Shown: positions 44,777-52,689 of the stretch, piece by piece
Position numbering within the stretch: the first letter of the stretch is position 1
Layout: each line of letters starts with the position of its first letter
Assembly: GCA_049587755.1 (NCBI GenBank)
Contig: JBAVEN010000012.1
Location: 1-64,000, forward strand
Length of the DNA: 64,000 nt
Origin: Bog-375 sp049587755
GTDB taxonomy: Bacteria > Acidobacteriota > Terriglobia > Bryobacterales > Bryobacteraceae
Direction: 5' to 3'
Position numbers and translations under genes: made by a program
Notes under the pieces: model-generated
Database searches by the model: none
Told to the model about the DNA's origin: nothing
The model's input: the letters and a program-made list of their open reading frames with translations, nothing else

Positions 44777-47775
44777 CGCAGAATTCCTTTGCTATCGAGG
44801 TACGCTTCGCAGCGCGTCATGTAGCCCGCGTCATTGCCGTGGCCGTCGAACTGGAGGATCAGCAGCGGCGCGCCCGCGGCCTGGCGAGCGAAGTGCTTGA
44901 TGTAAGAATCGGGCCCGCACTTGAAGTTGGTGATGTAGACCAGGTGCAGATTGGGGCGCGCGGCGGCCTGCCGCGCGGCTTCCAGTATCTTGCGGCCGGA
45001 AATCCAAAACATGTTGCCGCCGAGGCCGTCCATGGACTCGCGGCCCGTGACCAGGAAATCGAGCGGAATCACGTTGGCGCCATATCGGTGGCGCAGTTTG
45101 CGCGGAATGTCGCAGTTCACGCTGCGGTCATAGATGTTATAGCCGCGCCCGGCCAGCACCAGGCCTGGTTCGCCGGTTTGATCCAGGGTGGCGATGGCGC
45201 GGCGGCCGGCTTCGATTAACTTGTCCTGGAAGCCGCGCTGCTCGGCAAGGGCGGCATCCACCGCGCGGTCACTCGCGCGGCGCCTGATGCCGAGCCGGCG
45301 CATGGTTTCGGCCAGCGCCTTCTTGATCTGCGTGGGCCCAAGCTGGAAGTGCAGCGTGGGAATGAGGAAGCAATGCTGGTGCGGTTCGAGCGCGGGCACG
45401 GCGCGCAGCACCCATGGCAGCGTCTGGCTCCACGGGCAGTATTGGGCAACGCCAGGGTTGTCGCCGGAATCGGCATCCACCAGGTTGGGAAGCAGGATAT
45501 AATCGACGCCCTGGTTGATCAGCGCTTGCACGTGGCCGTGCGCCACCTGCACCGGGTAACAGGGCTGGGCCACGGCCATTTCGATGCCGGCGGCGGAAAT
45601 GCGCGGGTCGGTCACCGCGGATAGGACCGTCGGGATGCCCAGCTCGGCAAAGTAACGGCGCCAGAACGGCAGCATGTCGAGCATCGCCATGGCCCGCGGC
45701 AACCCCACCCGGAACGGGCCATTGGCCGCGTTGGGAAGCGCCTCGAGCAGTTGGTCGCGGTAAGCGAACAGGTCCTCGATCACCGGCTTGCGGCCGGTGG
45801 GGGAAGGCTTGCGGAACTTGTCGGAGCACTTGTCGCCCCAATAGCTCTTCTGGCCTTCAATGACGAATTCTTTCATGTCGCACAGGTTGGAACAAGCCTT
45901 GCAAACGAAGTCACGGCTGGAAAGCTCCAGCTTCCGCAAATCGTACCCGCGGAAACGGCTTTTGGCGCCGGTCGCCTGGTGCCATTGGCGCGCAATGAGC
46001 GCCATGCCGATGGCGCCCATCACGCCGTTATACGGCGGCACGGTGATTTTTTCCTCCAGCACGCTGGCGAAGGCGGCGGTGACGGCATCGTTGTACGCCG
46101 TGCCGCCCTGGAAGTAAATCACTTTCCCGATCTTGCGCCCGCGCACCACGCGGTTCAGATAATTGAGCGCGATCGAATACGCCAGTCCGCCCACCAGGTT
46201 GGGCACGGTTTCGCCCTTGTGCAGCCAGCCGGTAACATCGCGCTCCATGAACACCGTGCAACGCTCGCCCAGGCGCGTGGGGCTGGCGGCGGCCAGCGCC
46301 AGCTTGGCGAACTCGCCCTTGATGTTGACGCCGAGCTTCTCGGCCTGCTCTTCCAGGAACGAGCCGGTGCCGGCGGCGCACGCCTCGTTCATGGCAAAAT
46401 CCACAACCACGCCGCGTTCGATGGAGATGAACTTGGAATCCTGGCCGCCGATTTCGAAAATCGTGTCCACCGGCTCACCGCCCAAGGTGTTCGAGATGTG
46501 GACGGCGCCGGTTTTGTGCGCGGTGATTTCGTCGTTGACCGAATCGGCGCCGACGACTTCGGCGATCAGCTCACGCCCAGAGCCGGTGGTACCCACTCCG
46601 CGAATCTCCAGCCGCTCGCCCCACAGTCGTTCGACCTCGCTCAGGCCCTGCTGCACGGCCTCGATGGGCCGGCCGGCGGTGCGCAGATAAACGTCGTGGA
46701 TGACGGCGCCGGATTCGTCGATGGCCACCACGTTGGTGGAAACCGAGCCGATATCGAGGCCCAGATACGCCGGGATGGGCCGGCCATCGGGCGGCGGAAT
46801 ATACACACCCACGCGGTCGCGCAACTGGATCACATTTTCGGTCGAAAGCGGCCGCGGATCCTGCACCGGAACTTCGGAGTCGTGCTGCCGCAGGCGGTGA
46901 ATTTCGAGAATCGAGCGCTTGCGCGTCTCCTCCGCTTCGAGTATGGCCGTGCCAATGGCGCCGCACCAGGCGTATTGTTCGGGGACGAGCAGTTCCTCCG
47001 CACGCAGGTTGAACGCCTCGGCCAGCGCCCTGGTGACGCCGGCATTTTGGGAAACCGCACCGATCAGCGCCACCGGCGCTTCCACCTTGCGTCCCTTGAC
47101 GATGGAGCCCTTGAAATTCCGCGCCACGGCATCGCACAGGCCGCGCAGAATTTCTGCCGGCTGGTAGCCTTTCTGCTGCGCGTGGATCATATCGCTCTTG
47201 GCGAACACCGAGCAACGCCCGGCAATCCGGGCGGCGGAACAAGCGCCGCACACCAGGTCGCCCACTTCTTCCACCGAATACTGCATGCGCAGCGCCTGCT
47301 GGTCGAGGAAAGAACCCGTGCCGGCAGCGCATTCGCCCGAGCGATCGTAATCCTGGATGCCGGTCGCATCCAGCCGGATGTACTTCGAGCTTTCCCCGCC
47401 GATTTCAAACACCGTACGTACTTGCGGATAGAAGGCCGACATCATCCGCGCGATGGCCTTGAATTCGTTCTCAAAAAACAGGCCCAGCACCTTGGCGATG
47501 GTGCGGCTGCCCGAGCCGGTGACGCGTATACCCTCGACGCGCACTTCGGGAACGGTTTCGTAAAACTCATCCAGCAAATCGTAGGTGGATTGGATGGGAC
47601 TGCCGGAAATGCGACGGTAGTCGGAAAGCACCAGCAGGCGCCCATCGAACTCCGTCAAACGGAATTCCGGATGGGCTGCGCAGAGGCTCTCCAGTATCCC
47701 CCGGTCGGCCGTTTTACCCAGGGCAGCGAGCTTTAGGCTGATGGCCCCAATGTCCAACCCGAGGTTGATACCCAT
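44710..47775 (-). CDS. double-ASKHA CoA-dehydratase activase (BadF/HgdC family) with DUF2229
   Basis: A 1,021-residue ATPase with two tandem actin-like (ASKHA) activase domains. The first starts INLGLDIGAISLKLAAL, with IGGESSKYIRLD and GECAAGTGSFLD; the second starts YLGLDIGSVSTNVVAID, with IGGQDSKFISIERG and NEACAAGTGSFLEEQ. A CKACSNLCDMKEF cysteine cluster and a DUF2229-type domain follow. Relatives use ATP to drive one-electron reduction of dehydratase or double-cubane proteins. No 2-hydroxyacyl-CoA dehydratase substrate genes are adjacent. ATG 47775 is preferred to TTG 47811. Confidence 0.88.
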   Translation of the reverse strand: MGINLGLDIGAISLKLAALGKTADRGILESLCAAHPEFRLTEFDGRLLVLSDYRRISGSPIQSTYDLLDEFYETVPEVRVEGIRVTGSGSRTIAKVLGLFFENEFKAIARMMSAFYPQVRTVFEIGGESSKYIRLDATGIQDYDRSGECAAGTGSFLDQQALRMQYSVEEVGDLVCGACSAARIAGRCSVFAKSDMIHAQQKGYQPAEILRGLCDAVARNFKGSIVKGRKVEAPVALIGAVSQNAGVTRALAEAFNLRAEELLVPEQYAWCGAIGTAILEAEETRKRSILEIHRLRQHDSEVPVQDPRPLSTENVIQLRDRVGVYIPPPDGRPIPAYLGLDIGSVSTNVVAIDESGAVIHDVYLRTAGRPIEAVQQGLSEVERLWGERLEIRGVGTTGSGRELIAEVVGADSVNDEITAHKTGAVHISNTLGGEPVDTIFEIGGQDSKFISIERGVVVDFAMNEACAAGTGSFLEEQAEKLGVNIKGEFAKLALAAASPTRLGERCTVFMERDVTGWLHKGETVPNLVGGLAYSIALNYLNRVVRGRKIGKVIYFQGGTAYNDAVTAAFASVLEEKITVPPYNGVMGAIGMALIARQWHQATGAKSRFRGYDLRKLELSSRDFVCKACSNLCDMKEFVIEGQKSYWGDKCSDKFRKPSPTGRKPVIEDLFAYRDQLLEALPNAANGPFRVGLPRAMAMLDMLPFWRRYFAELGIPTVLSAVTDPRISAAGIEMAVAQPCYPVQVAHGHVQALINQGVDYILLPNLVDADSGDNPGVAQYCPWSQTLPWVLRAVPALEPHQHCFLIPTLHFQLGPTQIKKALAETMRRLGIRRRASDRAVDAALAEQRGFQDKLIEAGRRAIATLDQTGEPGLVLAGRGYNIYDRSVNCDIPRKLRHRYGANVIPLDFLVTGRESMDGLGGNMFWISGRKILEAARQAAARPNLHLVYITNFKCGPDSYIKHFARQAAGAPLLILQFDGHGNDAGYMTRCEAYLDSKGILRCYQSSTMPAPPEAKAARPAIQ

Positions 47776-48001
47776 TCCATACAGTGTGCGGGTAAGTGAG
47801 GCAGTTTTCAATCAAACAGGCCTGAATTGCTGAAATCAGGGGCTGAATGGACTTTGGTGAAGGGCAGAGGGCATGGCATCGCTTGAGCACGTCCGGGATT
47901 CTTCGCCGCTGCGACCTCCTCGTGATGATGATGTTGGATTTATTTTTCAATAACTTACGGGCCGAGGCGATCCGTCTCTTGCTATGATGCTTCGGTTTGA
48001 T

Positions 48002-48021
48002 GCATAATGAAGCATAATGAA
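48002..48021. promoter_or_regulatory. tandem 10-bp repeats ahead of the RHH gene, candidate operator
   Basis: Two exact copies of GCATAATGAA in tandem (48002-48011, 48012-48021), one helical turn apart, end five bases before the RHH start. ATGCTTC at 47987-47993 is the inverse of GAAGCAT at 48009-48015. Ribbon-helix-helix regulators typically bind repeats with this spacing, so autoregulation is a reasonable inference. Confidence 0.4.
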
Positions 48022-48026
48022 GCAGG

Positions 48027-48308
48027 ATGGCAAATGGTGCTGCTATGATTGCTACTAAGAACAGGGCGAAGACGCGTGTGAGTGTTGCGCTCACTTCGGA
48101 GATTCTCAACGAGGTAAGCGCGAGGGCCGAGAAATATAGCATGAGCCTGAACCGCACGATCTTGCAGCTTCTGCGTACCGGACTTGAAGCCGAGCGTCAG
48201 AAGAAACAGCATCTCGAAGAAATGCTTCGCCAATACCGCGAATGCGCCGACCCACGGGAAGCAGAGCGCCTGGGCGATGAGCTGGGTGCTATGATTTTTG
48301 GGCGGTGA
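48027..48308 (+). CDS. ribbon-helix-helix protein, possible antitoxin/regulator
   Basis: A 93-residue protein with a ribbon-helix-helix start: KTRVSVALTSEILNEVSARAEKYSMSLNRTILQLLRTGL (strand, helix, turn, helix). A charged helical tail (ERQKKQHLEEMLRQYRE) follows. It would bind DNA as a dimer. The stop overlaps the next small gene (GTGA), an arrangement typical of toxin-antitoxin or other coupled pairs. ATG 48045 is an alternative start. Confidence 0.72.
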   Translation: MANGAAMIATKNRAKTRVSVALTSEILNEVSARAEKYSMSLNRTILQLLRTGLEAERQKKQHLEEMLRQYRECADPREAERLGDELGAMIFGR

Positions 48309-48583
48309 AGCTAAATCGCTGGAGCGACTTCCCCAGAGCGGTTCAACGTCACCTAAGTGAGCGGCTGCTGTCCCGCAAGATAACTTCCGCCGATCTGAAT
48401 AAATTACGGGTCTGGGTTGAGTCTCAACCTGAAGTGCCGGAGACGGCCTGGTACAAGGACTTTGGATCCTTCAAGATCGTCGGTGAAGGTCCAAATCCAC
48501 TTAGTTTTCTGGATGCCGGACAGATACCGTTTGGCATGGAGATCCGACCGGATGACGAGGAAGACCCTACCTCCACCGAATAA
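48305..48583 (+). CDS. small hypothetical protein coupled to the RHH gene
   Basis: A 92-residue protein starting GTG in a 4-base overlap with the RHH stop: KLNRWSDFPRAVQRHLSERLLSRKITSADLNKLRVWVESQPEVPE, then TAWYKDFGSFKIVGEGPNPLSFL and an acidic tail. No known toxin family is recognised. The second-gene position downstream of an RHH gene makes a toxin or partner role possible, but that is inference only. Confidence 0.65.
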   Translation: MKLNRWSDFPRAVQRHLSERLLSRKITSADLNKLRVWVESQPEVPETAWYKDFGSFKIVGEGPNPLSFLDAGQIPFGMEIRPDDEEDPTSTE

Positions 48584-48989
48584 CCGTCCCTGCGTCATAC
48601 TCAGCAACCGCAAGCGGGTGATCATCGCGCTAGTGCACACCGTGGCGTTTCTGCTGCTGGCCGTGTACACGGGGATGCTGCTGGTGCGGCCGTTGCACGC
48701 CGGTTCGCCCGCATCGGGTTGGATCATCGCCGGCGTCTACGTTGCCGTCACCACGGCGCTGCTGGTGCTGGCCGCCATCAGCGGCAATGCCGTCGAGCGG
48801 ATCTACTTCGGGTTTTGCACCACCGCCGCCGGGTTCGGGTTGGCGCGGCAGATTCTGGGCGATGCGGGCATCCCTGCTGCTGTCTATGTGCGCGTGGCGA
48901 TGCTGGCTTGCGCGGTCGTGATAGGTGCCGCGATGCTCCGCGGATATAGCCGCGCCGCCGCCGCCGGCAAGACTTCGCCAGCGGATTAA
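48552..48989 (+). CDS. small integral membrane protein
   Basis: A 145-residue protein with four predicted membrane segments: VIIALVHTVAFLLLAVYTGML, WIIAGVYVAVTTALLVLAAI, a third around IYFGFCTTAAGFGLA, and VRVAMLACAVVIGAAML. ATG 48552 (GGAGAT upstream) overlaps the previous gene's end by 32 bp; the frame stays open further back, but that stretch lies inside the preceding gene. No family recognised. Confidence 0.68.
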   Translation: MTRKTLPPPNNRPCVILSNRKRVIIALVHTVAFLLLAVYTGMLLVRPLHAGSPASGWIIAGVYVAVTTALLVLAAISGNAVERIYFGFCTTAAGFGLARQILGDAGIPAAVYVRVAMLACAVVIGAAMLRGYSRAAAAGKTSPAD

Positions 48990-49029
48990 CCGCCGCACTG
49001 GACGATCCGATGTAGCCCGCCGAACTCGG

Positions 49030-50799
49030 CTATTTCCGGCTCGCGATCCAGGCGTCGATCTTCGTTTCCAGCATATCGAGCGGCAGCGGCCCCTGGTCGA
49101 GCACCGCGTCGTGAAAAGCACGTAGATCGAACTTCGCTCCCAGCTCCCGCTGCGCGCGCTCGCGGAGAGCGAGAATCTTCATCTGTCCCATCTTGTAAGA
49201 CAGCGCCTGCGCCGGCCATGCGATGTACCGATCCACCTCGGTCTCGATGTTTTGGTCGTCCATCGCCGTGTGCTGGTGGAAAAAGTCGACCATCTGCTGG
49301 CGCGTCCAATGCTCGGCGTGCACGCCCGTATCCACCACCCAGCGCACGGCGCGCCACATTTCATTCTGCAGGCGGCCGTAATCGCTGTACGGGTCCTGAT
49401 AAAAGCCCACTTCCTTTCCCAGCCGCTCGGCGTAGAACGCCCACCCTTCGGTATAGGCGTTCAGGTCTAGGTCATAGCGGCGGAACGGCGGCAGGCCGGT
49501 GAGTTCCTGGGCGATCGAATATTGCAGGTGGTGCCCTGGGACTCCTTCGTGGTACGCGATCGCTTCCACGTTGAGCAGCAGGCGCTTTTCCGGTGCATAC
49601 TCGTTGACGTTGATCCGTCCCGGCCGCGAGCCATCTCCGGCGCCCGGCGAATAGTCGGCGGGAACGCTATCGGCGCTGCGGAACGCCTCCATCGGCACAA
49701 CCTCCAGCCGGGTCTTCGGCAGATGTCCGAATAAGTCCGGCAGCCTGCCGTACATCTGGTCGCGATAGTGCGTGTACAGGTCCAGGAGCTGCCGGCCGCT
49801 CCTGGCGTATAGTTTCGGATCCTGCCGGATGTGTTGGTTGAAGGACTTCAGATCGCGGAATCCCTGCGCCCTGGCGATTGCCAGCATCTCGGTTTCAATC
49901 TCCGCCACGCTCTTCAGGCCGAGCTGGTGAATTTGTTCGGGGCTGAGATCGCCTGTGGTCTCGTGACGCACCGCGAAGCGGTAGCGCGCGTCGCCATCGG
50001 GTAAGGCCCACACGCCGGGATCCAGGCGCCCGTGCGGCGCGTAATCCTCGCGCACGAATTTGGCGAATTTCGCATACGCCGGCGCCACCAGGTCTTTCAC
50101 CGCGTCATCGATCTCTTCGCGCAGCGGTTTGCGCTCCGCCTCGGAGATGGAATCGGGGAATTTGCGCAGCGGCTCGGCAAACGGGCTTTTCTCGAGTGGG
50201 TAATCGGCGATTTGCTGCGCTTGCCCGGACACTTTTTCGAGCAGATACCTGGGCGGCATCAGGCGGTCGCGCCGTCCTTCGCGCATGTGCCCCATCGCCT
50301 GCTCGAGCACGCGCGGGATCTGCCGCAGACGGGACAGGTAGTCCCGGTAATCCTTCAGGTTGCGAAAGGGCGTATCGAACGCCAGGGAAGCGTATCCCAG
50401 GTGAACGCCGTCAAACTGCGTCGCCGGCATCTCCCAGTTTTTGAAGCGCGCGCTGTCGACGGCTTCGTGCAAGTTCCGCAGCATCAGCGCGCGGTTGAGC
50501 TTCTCCTGCTCCGAGAACCCGGTGACATCGATGGCCTCGAAGCGTTTGAGCGACTGGCGGTCATGCTCGAGGCTTTCGGCAATCGCCTGCTCCGAAAAAT
50601 CGCTCAGCCGGTCGTTGTACCGATTATCTCCGACGTGCGTGGCCAGTTCCGGCCGTGTGCGTAGCGTGTACTCCCACTCGTCGGCAAGCAGGCGCGTCAG
50701 GCCCGCCCGCCGGTTTTCCAAAGTCTGCCCGCCGCCCTGGGCGAAAAGCGGCACCATTTGAACCACCAGGAAAAAGACGATTACCAGCGATCCGCGCAA
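49030..50799 (-). CDS. DUF885 family exported peptidase-like protein
   Basis: A 589-residue DUF885 protein. The signal peptide is GSLVIVFFLVVQMVPLFAQ. The signature AIAYHEGVPGHHLQYSIAQEL (HExxxxH-type zinc motif) and LDLNAYTEGWAFYAERLGKE are present, and the C-terminus is helical (MGQMKILALRERAQRELG). It starts at TTG 50799 with a perfect GGAGG eight bases upstream; there is no ATG or GTG upstream in a sensible place, and the much longer open frame is a shadow of the CoA-transferase remnant. It follows that remnant by 59 bp. Confidence 0.9.
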   Translation of the reverse strand: MRGSLVIVFFLVVQMVPLFAQGGGQTLENRRAGLTRLLADEWEYTLRTRPELATHVGDNRYNDRLSDFSEQAIAESLEHDRQSLKRFEAIDVTGFSEQEKLNRALMLRNLHEAVDSARFKNWEMPATQFDGVHLGYASLAFDTPFRNLKDYRDYLSRLRQIPRVLEQAMGHMREGRRDRLMPPRYLLEKVSGQAQQIADYPLEKSPFAEPLRKFPDSISEAERKPLREEIDDAVKDLVAPAYAKFAKFVREDYAPHGRLDPGVWALPDGDARYRFAVRHETTGDLSPEQIHQLGLKSVAEIETEMLAIARAQGFRDLKSFNQHIRQDPKLYARSGRQLLDLYTHYRDQMYGRLPDLFGHLPKTRLEVVPMEAFRSADSVPADYSPGAGDGSRPGRINVNEYAPEKRLLLNVEAIAYHEGVPGHHLQYSIAQELTGLPPFRRYDLDLNAYTEGWAFYAERLGKEVGFYQDPYSDYGRLQNEMWRAVRWVVDTGVHAEHWTRQQMVDFFHQHTAMDDQNIETEVDRYIAWPAQALSYKMGQMKILALRERAQRELGAKFDLRAFHDAVLDQGPLPLDMLETKIDAWIASRK

Positions 50800-50858
50800 G
50801 ATACTGACCTCCGCAGCATCTATTTTAGTCGTGGCGCGGGCTGTCAAGCCTGTCTCCC

Positions 50859-51598
50859 TTATGCCCACTCCTCCCATTTGATACCGACCATGTCGCCGGT
50901 GCGGGCGAATTGGCGGTGCATGGCGAAGGCGCGGGAAAGCGATTGCGGCGTGTGGCCCTGCTTGACCAGGTCGATATATTCCAGCAGTTGCAGGCGGTAG
51001 CGCGGGTGAGCGCAGTTTTCGATAATGAGCCGCGCGCGGGCGTGCGGGTCCTGGCCGCGCAGATCGGCCACGCCCTGCTCCGTGATGACGACTTGCACCG
51101 AATGCTCGCTGTGATCGACATGCGTCACCAGGGGAACGATGGTCGAGATCTTTACGCCCTTGGCGGTGGAGGCGCAACTGAAGATCGACAGATACGCGTT
51201 GCGCGTGAAATCGCCGGAGCCGCCAATGCCGTTCATCATCTGCTTGCCCATCACGTGCGTCGAGTTGACGTTGCCGAACAGGTCCACTTCGATGGCGGTG
51301 TTCATCGAAATGACGCCCAAGCGGCGCACCACTTCGGGATGATTGGAAATTTCCTGCGGGCGCATCACGATCTTGGAGCCAAGGCGCCATCGAGCGACGG
51401 TCCGGTCGACGCGCCGGTCAGCACGCCGATCTGGAACTCGCGGCCCGCTTCGTGTTCCTGCCGGGCGCGCCTGGCAACCTCCAGCGGAATCGCCTTGGGC
51501 GCGCCGGCCGGTGTGAACCCGCTGAAACCTACCGTCTGACCGTGTTGAATGTGGCTGGCGGCTTCTTCGGCCGTCAGTCGGGGAAACGAAAATGACAT
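50859..51598 (-). pseudogene. acetyl-CoA hydrolase/CoA-transferase with out-of-frame internal deletion
   Basis: Reading from 51598, 74 normal residues (FPRLTAEEAASHIQHGQTVG ... GVLTGASTGPSLDGALA) are followed by three foreign residues and a stop at 51365. The normal C-terminal part resumes in another frame at GSKIVMRPQEISNHPEVVRRL and runs to EEWA at 50859. Roughly 260 central residues, including the catalytic-Glu region, are gone. Intact relatives have about 500 residues and include propionyl-CoA:succinate CoA-transferase, which is the role its position between meaB and the mutase genes suggests. The junction lies at about 51370-51385. Confidence 0.88.
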
Positions 51599-51604
51599 GA
51601 CAGA

Positions 51605-52624
51605 CTATTTCTCCTGCGAGCGATAAATTTGCAGCAATTCGCGGCTGGCGGCGAACGGCGTCACCTGCCCGCGGCTCACCGCCTCTTCCAGGCGCGGCAG
51701 CCTCGCCGCCACAGCCGCGTGGCCGCGGAACGAATCTTCGAGCGCGATCGAAACCAGCTCGCGCATCCATTCGAGCGCCTGCCCGCTGCGCCGCGCGGCC
51801 AGGTGGCCGGACGCTTCCATTTGCCGGCGGTGCTCCAGCACCATGTCCCAGCTTTCGCTCACGCCTTCGCCGTTCAAAGCGGAGCAGGTGAGCACGCGCG
51901 GCGTCCAGCCATCGGCTGCAGCGGGGAACAGGTGCAGCGCGCTCGCGAATTCCACGCGGGCGCGTTCCGCCTTGCGCTTGTTGTCGCCATCGGCTTTGTT
52001 GATCACCATGCCGTCGATCATCTCGATAATGCCGCGCTTGATGCCCTGCAGTTCGTCGCCGGCGCCGGCCAGCATCAGCAGCAGAAAGAAATCCGTCATC
52101 GAGCGGACCGCCGTCTCCGACTGGCCGACTCCCACCGTTTCCACGAGCACGTTTTCGAAGCCAGCGGCCTCGCACAGCAAAATGGTTTCGCGTGTGCGGC
52201 GCGCCACGCCCCCCAGGTGCCCGCGCGCGGGCGAGGGCCGGATGAAAGCGCGGTCCTCCACGCTGAGGCGCTCCATCCGGGTCTTGTCGCCGAGGATGCT
52301 GCCGCCCGAAATGGGGCTCGAAGGATCGACGCTGAGCACGGCTACGCGCTCGCCGCGCTCGTGAATCAGGTGCATTCCCAGCGCGTCGATGTACGTGCTT
52401 TTGCCGACGCCCGGAACGCCGGTAATGCCGACGCGCCGCGATTTGCCGGTCGCGGGCAGAATGGCATCGAGCAGCCGCGCCGCCAGCTCGCCATCGGCCG
52501 GTAGATCGCTTTCCACCACCGTGATGGCGCGCGCCAGTATGACGCGGTCGCCCCGCGCAATGCCCTCCGTGTAGCGTTCGAGCGGGAGGCGTCCACGCCG
52601 GTGATGGGTGGAGCTAGCCGGCAT
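51605..52624 (-). CDS. meaB: methylmalonyl-CoA mutase-associated GTPase MeaB
   Basis: A 339-residue G3E GTPase that protects the mutase and gates its cobalamin loading. The P-loop is GVPGVGKST (residues 69-77), followed by VLSVDPSSPISGGSILGDKTRM, VETVGVGQSE and VINKADGDN (NKxD). A C-terminal helical dimerisation arm ends QIYRSQEK. ATG 52624 is chosen over TTG 52636. It lies 65 bp after the large mutase gene and 6 bp before the CoA-transferase remnant. Confidence 0.95.
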   Translation of the reverse strand: MPASSTHHRRGRLPLERYTEGIARGDRVILARAITVVESDLPADGELAARLLDAILPATGKSRRVGITGVPGVGKSTYIDALGMHLIHERGERVAVLSVDPSSPISGGSILGDKTRMERLSVEDRAFIRPSPARGHLGGVARRTRETILLCEAAGFENVLVETVGVGQSETAVRSMTDFFLLLMLAGAGDELQGIKRGIIEMIDGMVINKADGDNKRKAERARVEFASALHLFPAAADGWTPRVLTCSALNGEGVSESWDMVLEHRRQMEASGHLAARRSGQALEWMRELVSIALEDSFRGHAAVAARLPRLEEAVSRGQVTPFAASRELLQIYRSQEK

Positions 52625-52689
52625 ATCCCCACGCAAAGAAATGTCGAGATGATTCTCGGCTCATCGGGCTTGACAGCCTGCGCCACCAT

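Noticed and set aside
45751..47736. A 661-codon antisense frame inside the activase gene
   Set aside because: The minus-strand activase has two clear ASKHA domains over the same stretch; the plus-strand frame is a shadow.
51629..52504. A 291-codon plus-strand frame opposite meaB
   Set aside because: MeaB on the minus strand has all GTPase motifs; the plus-strand frame is compositional shadow.
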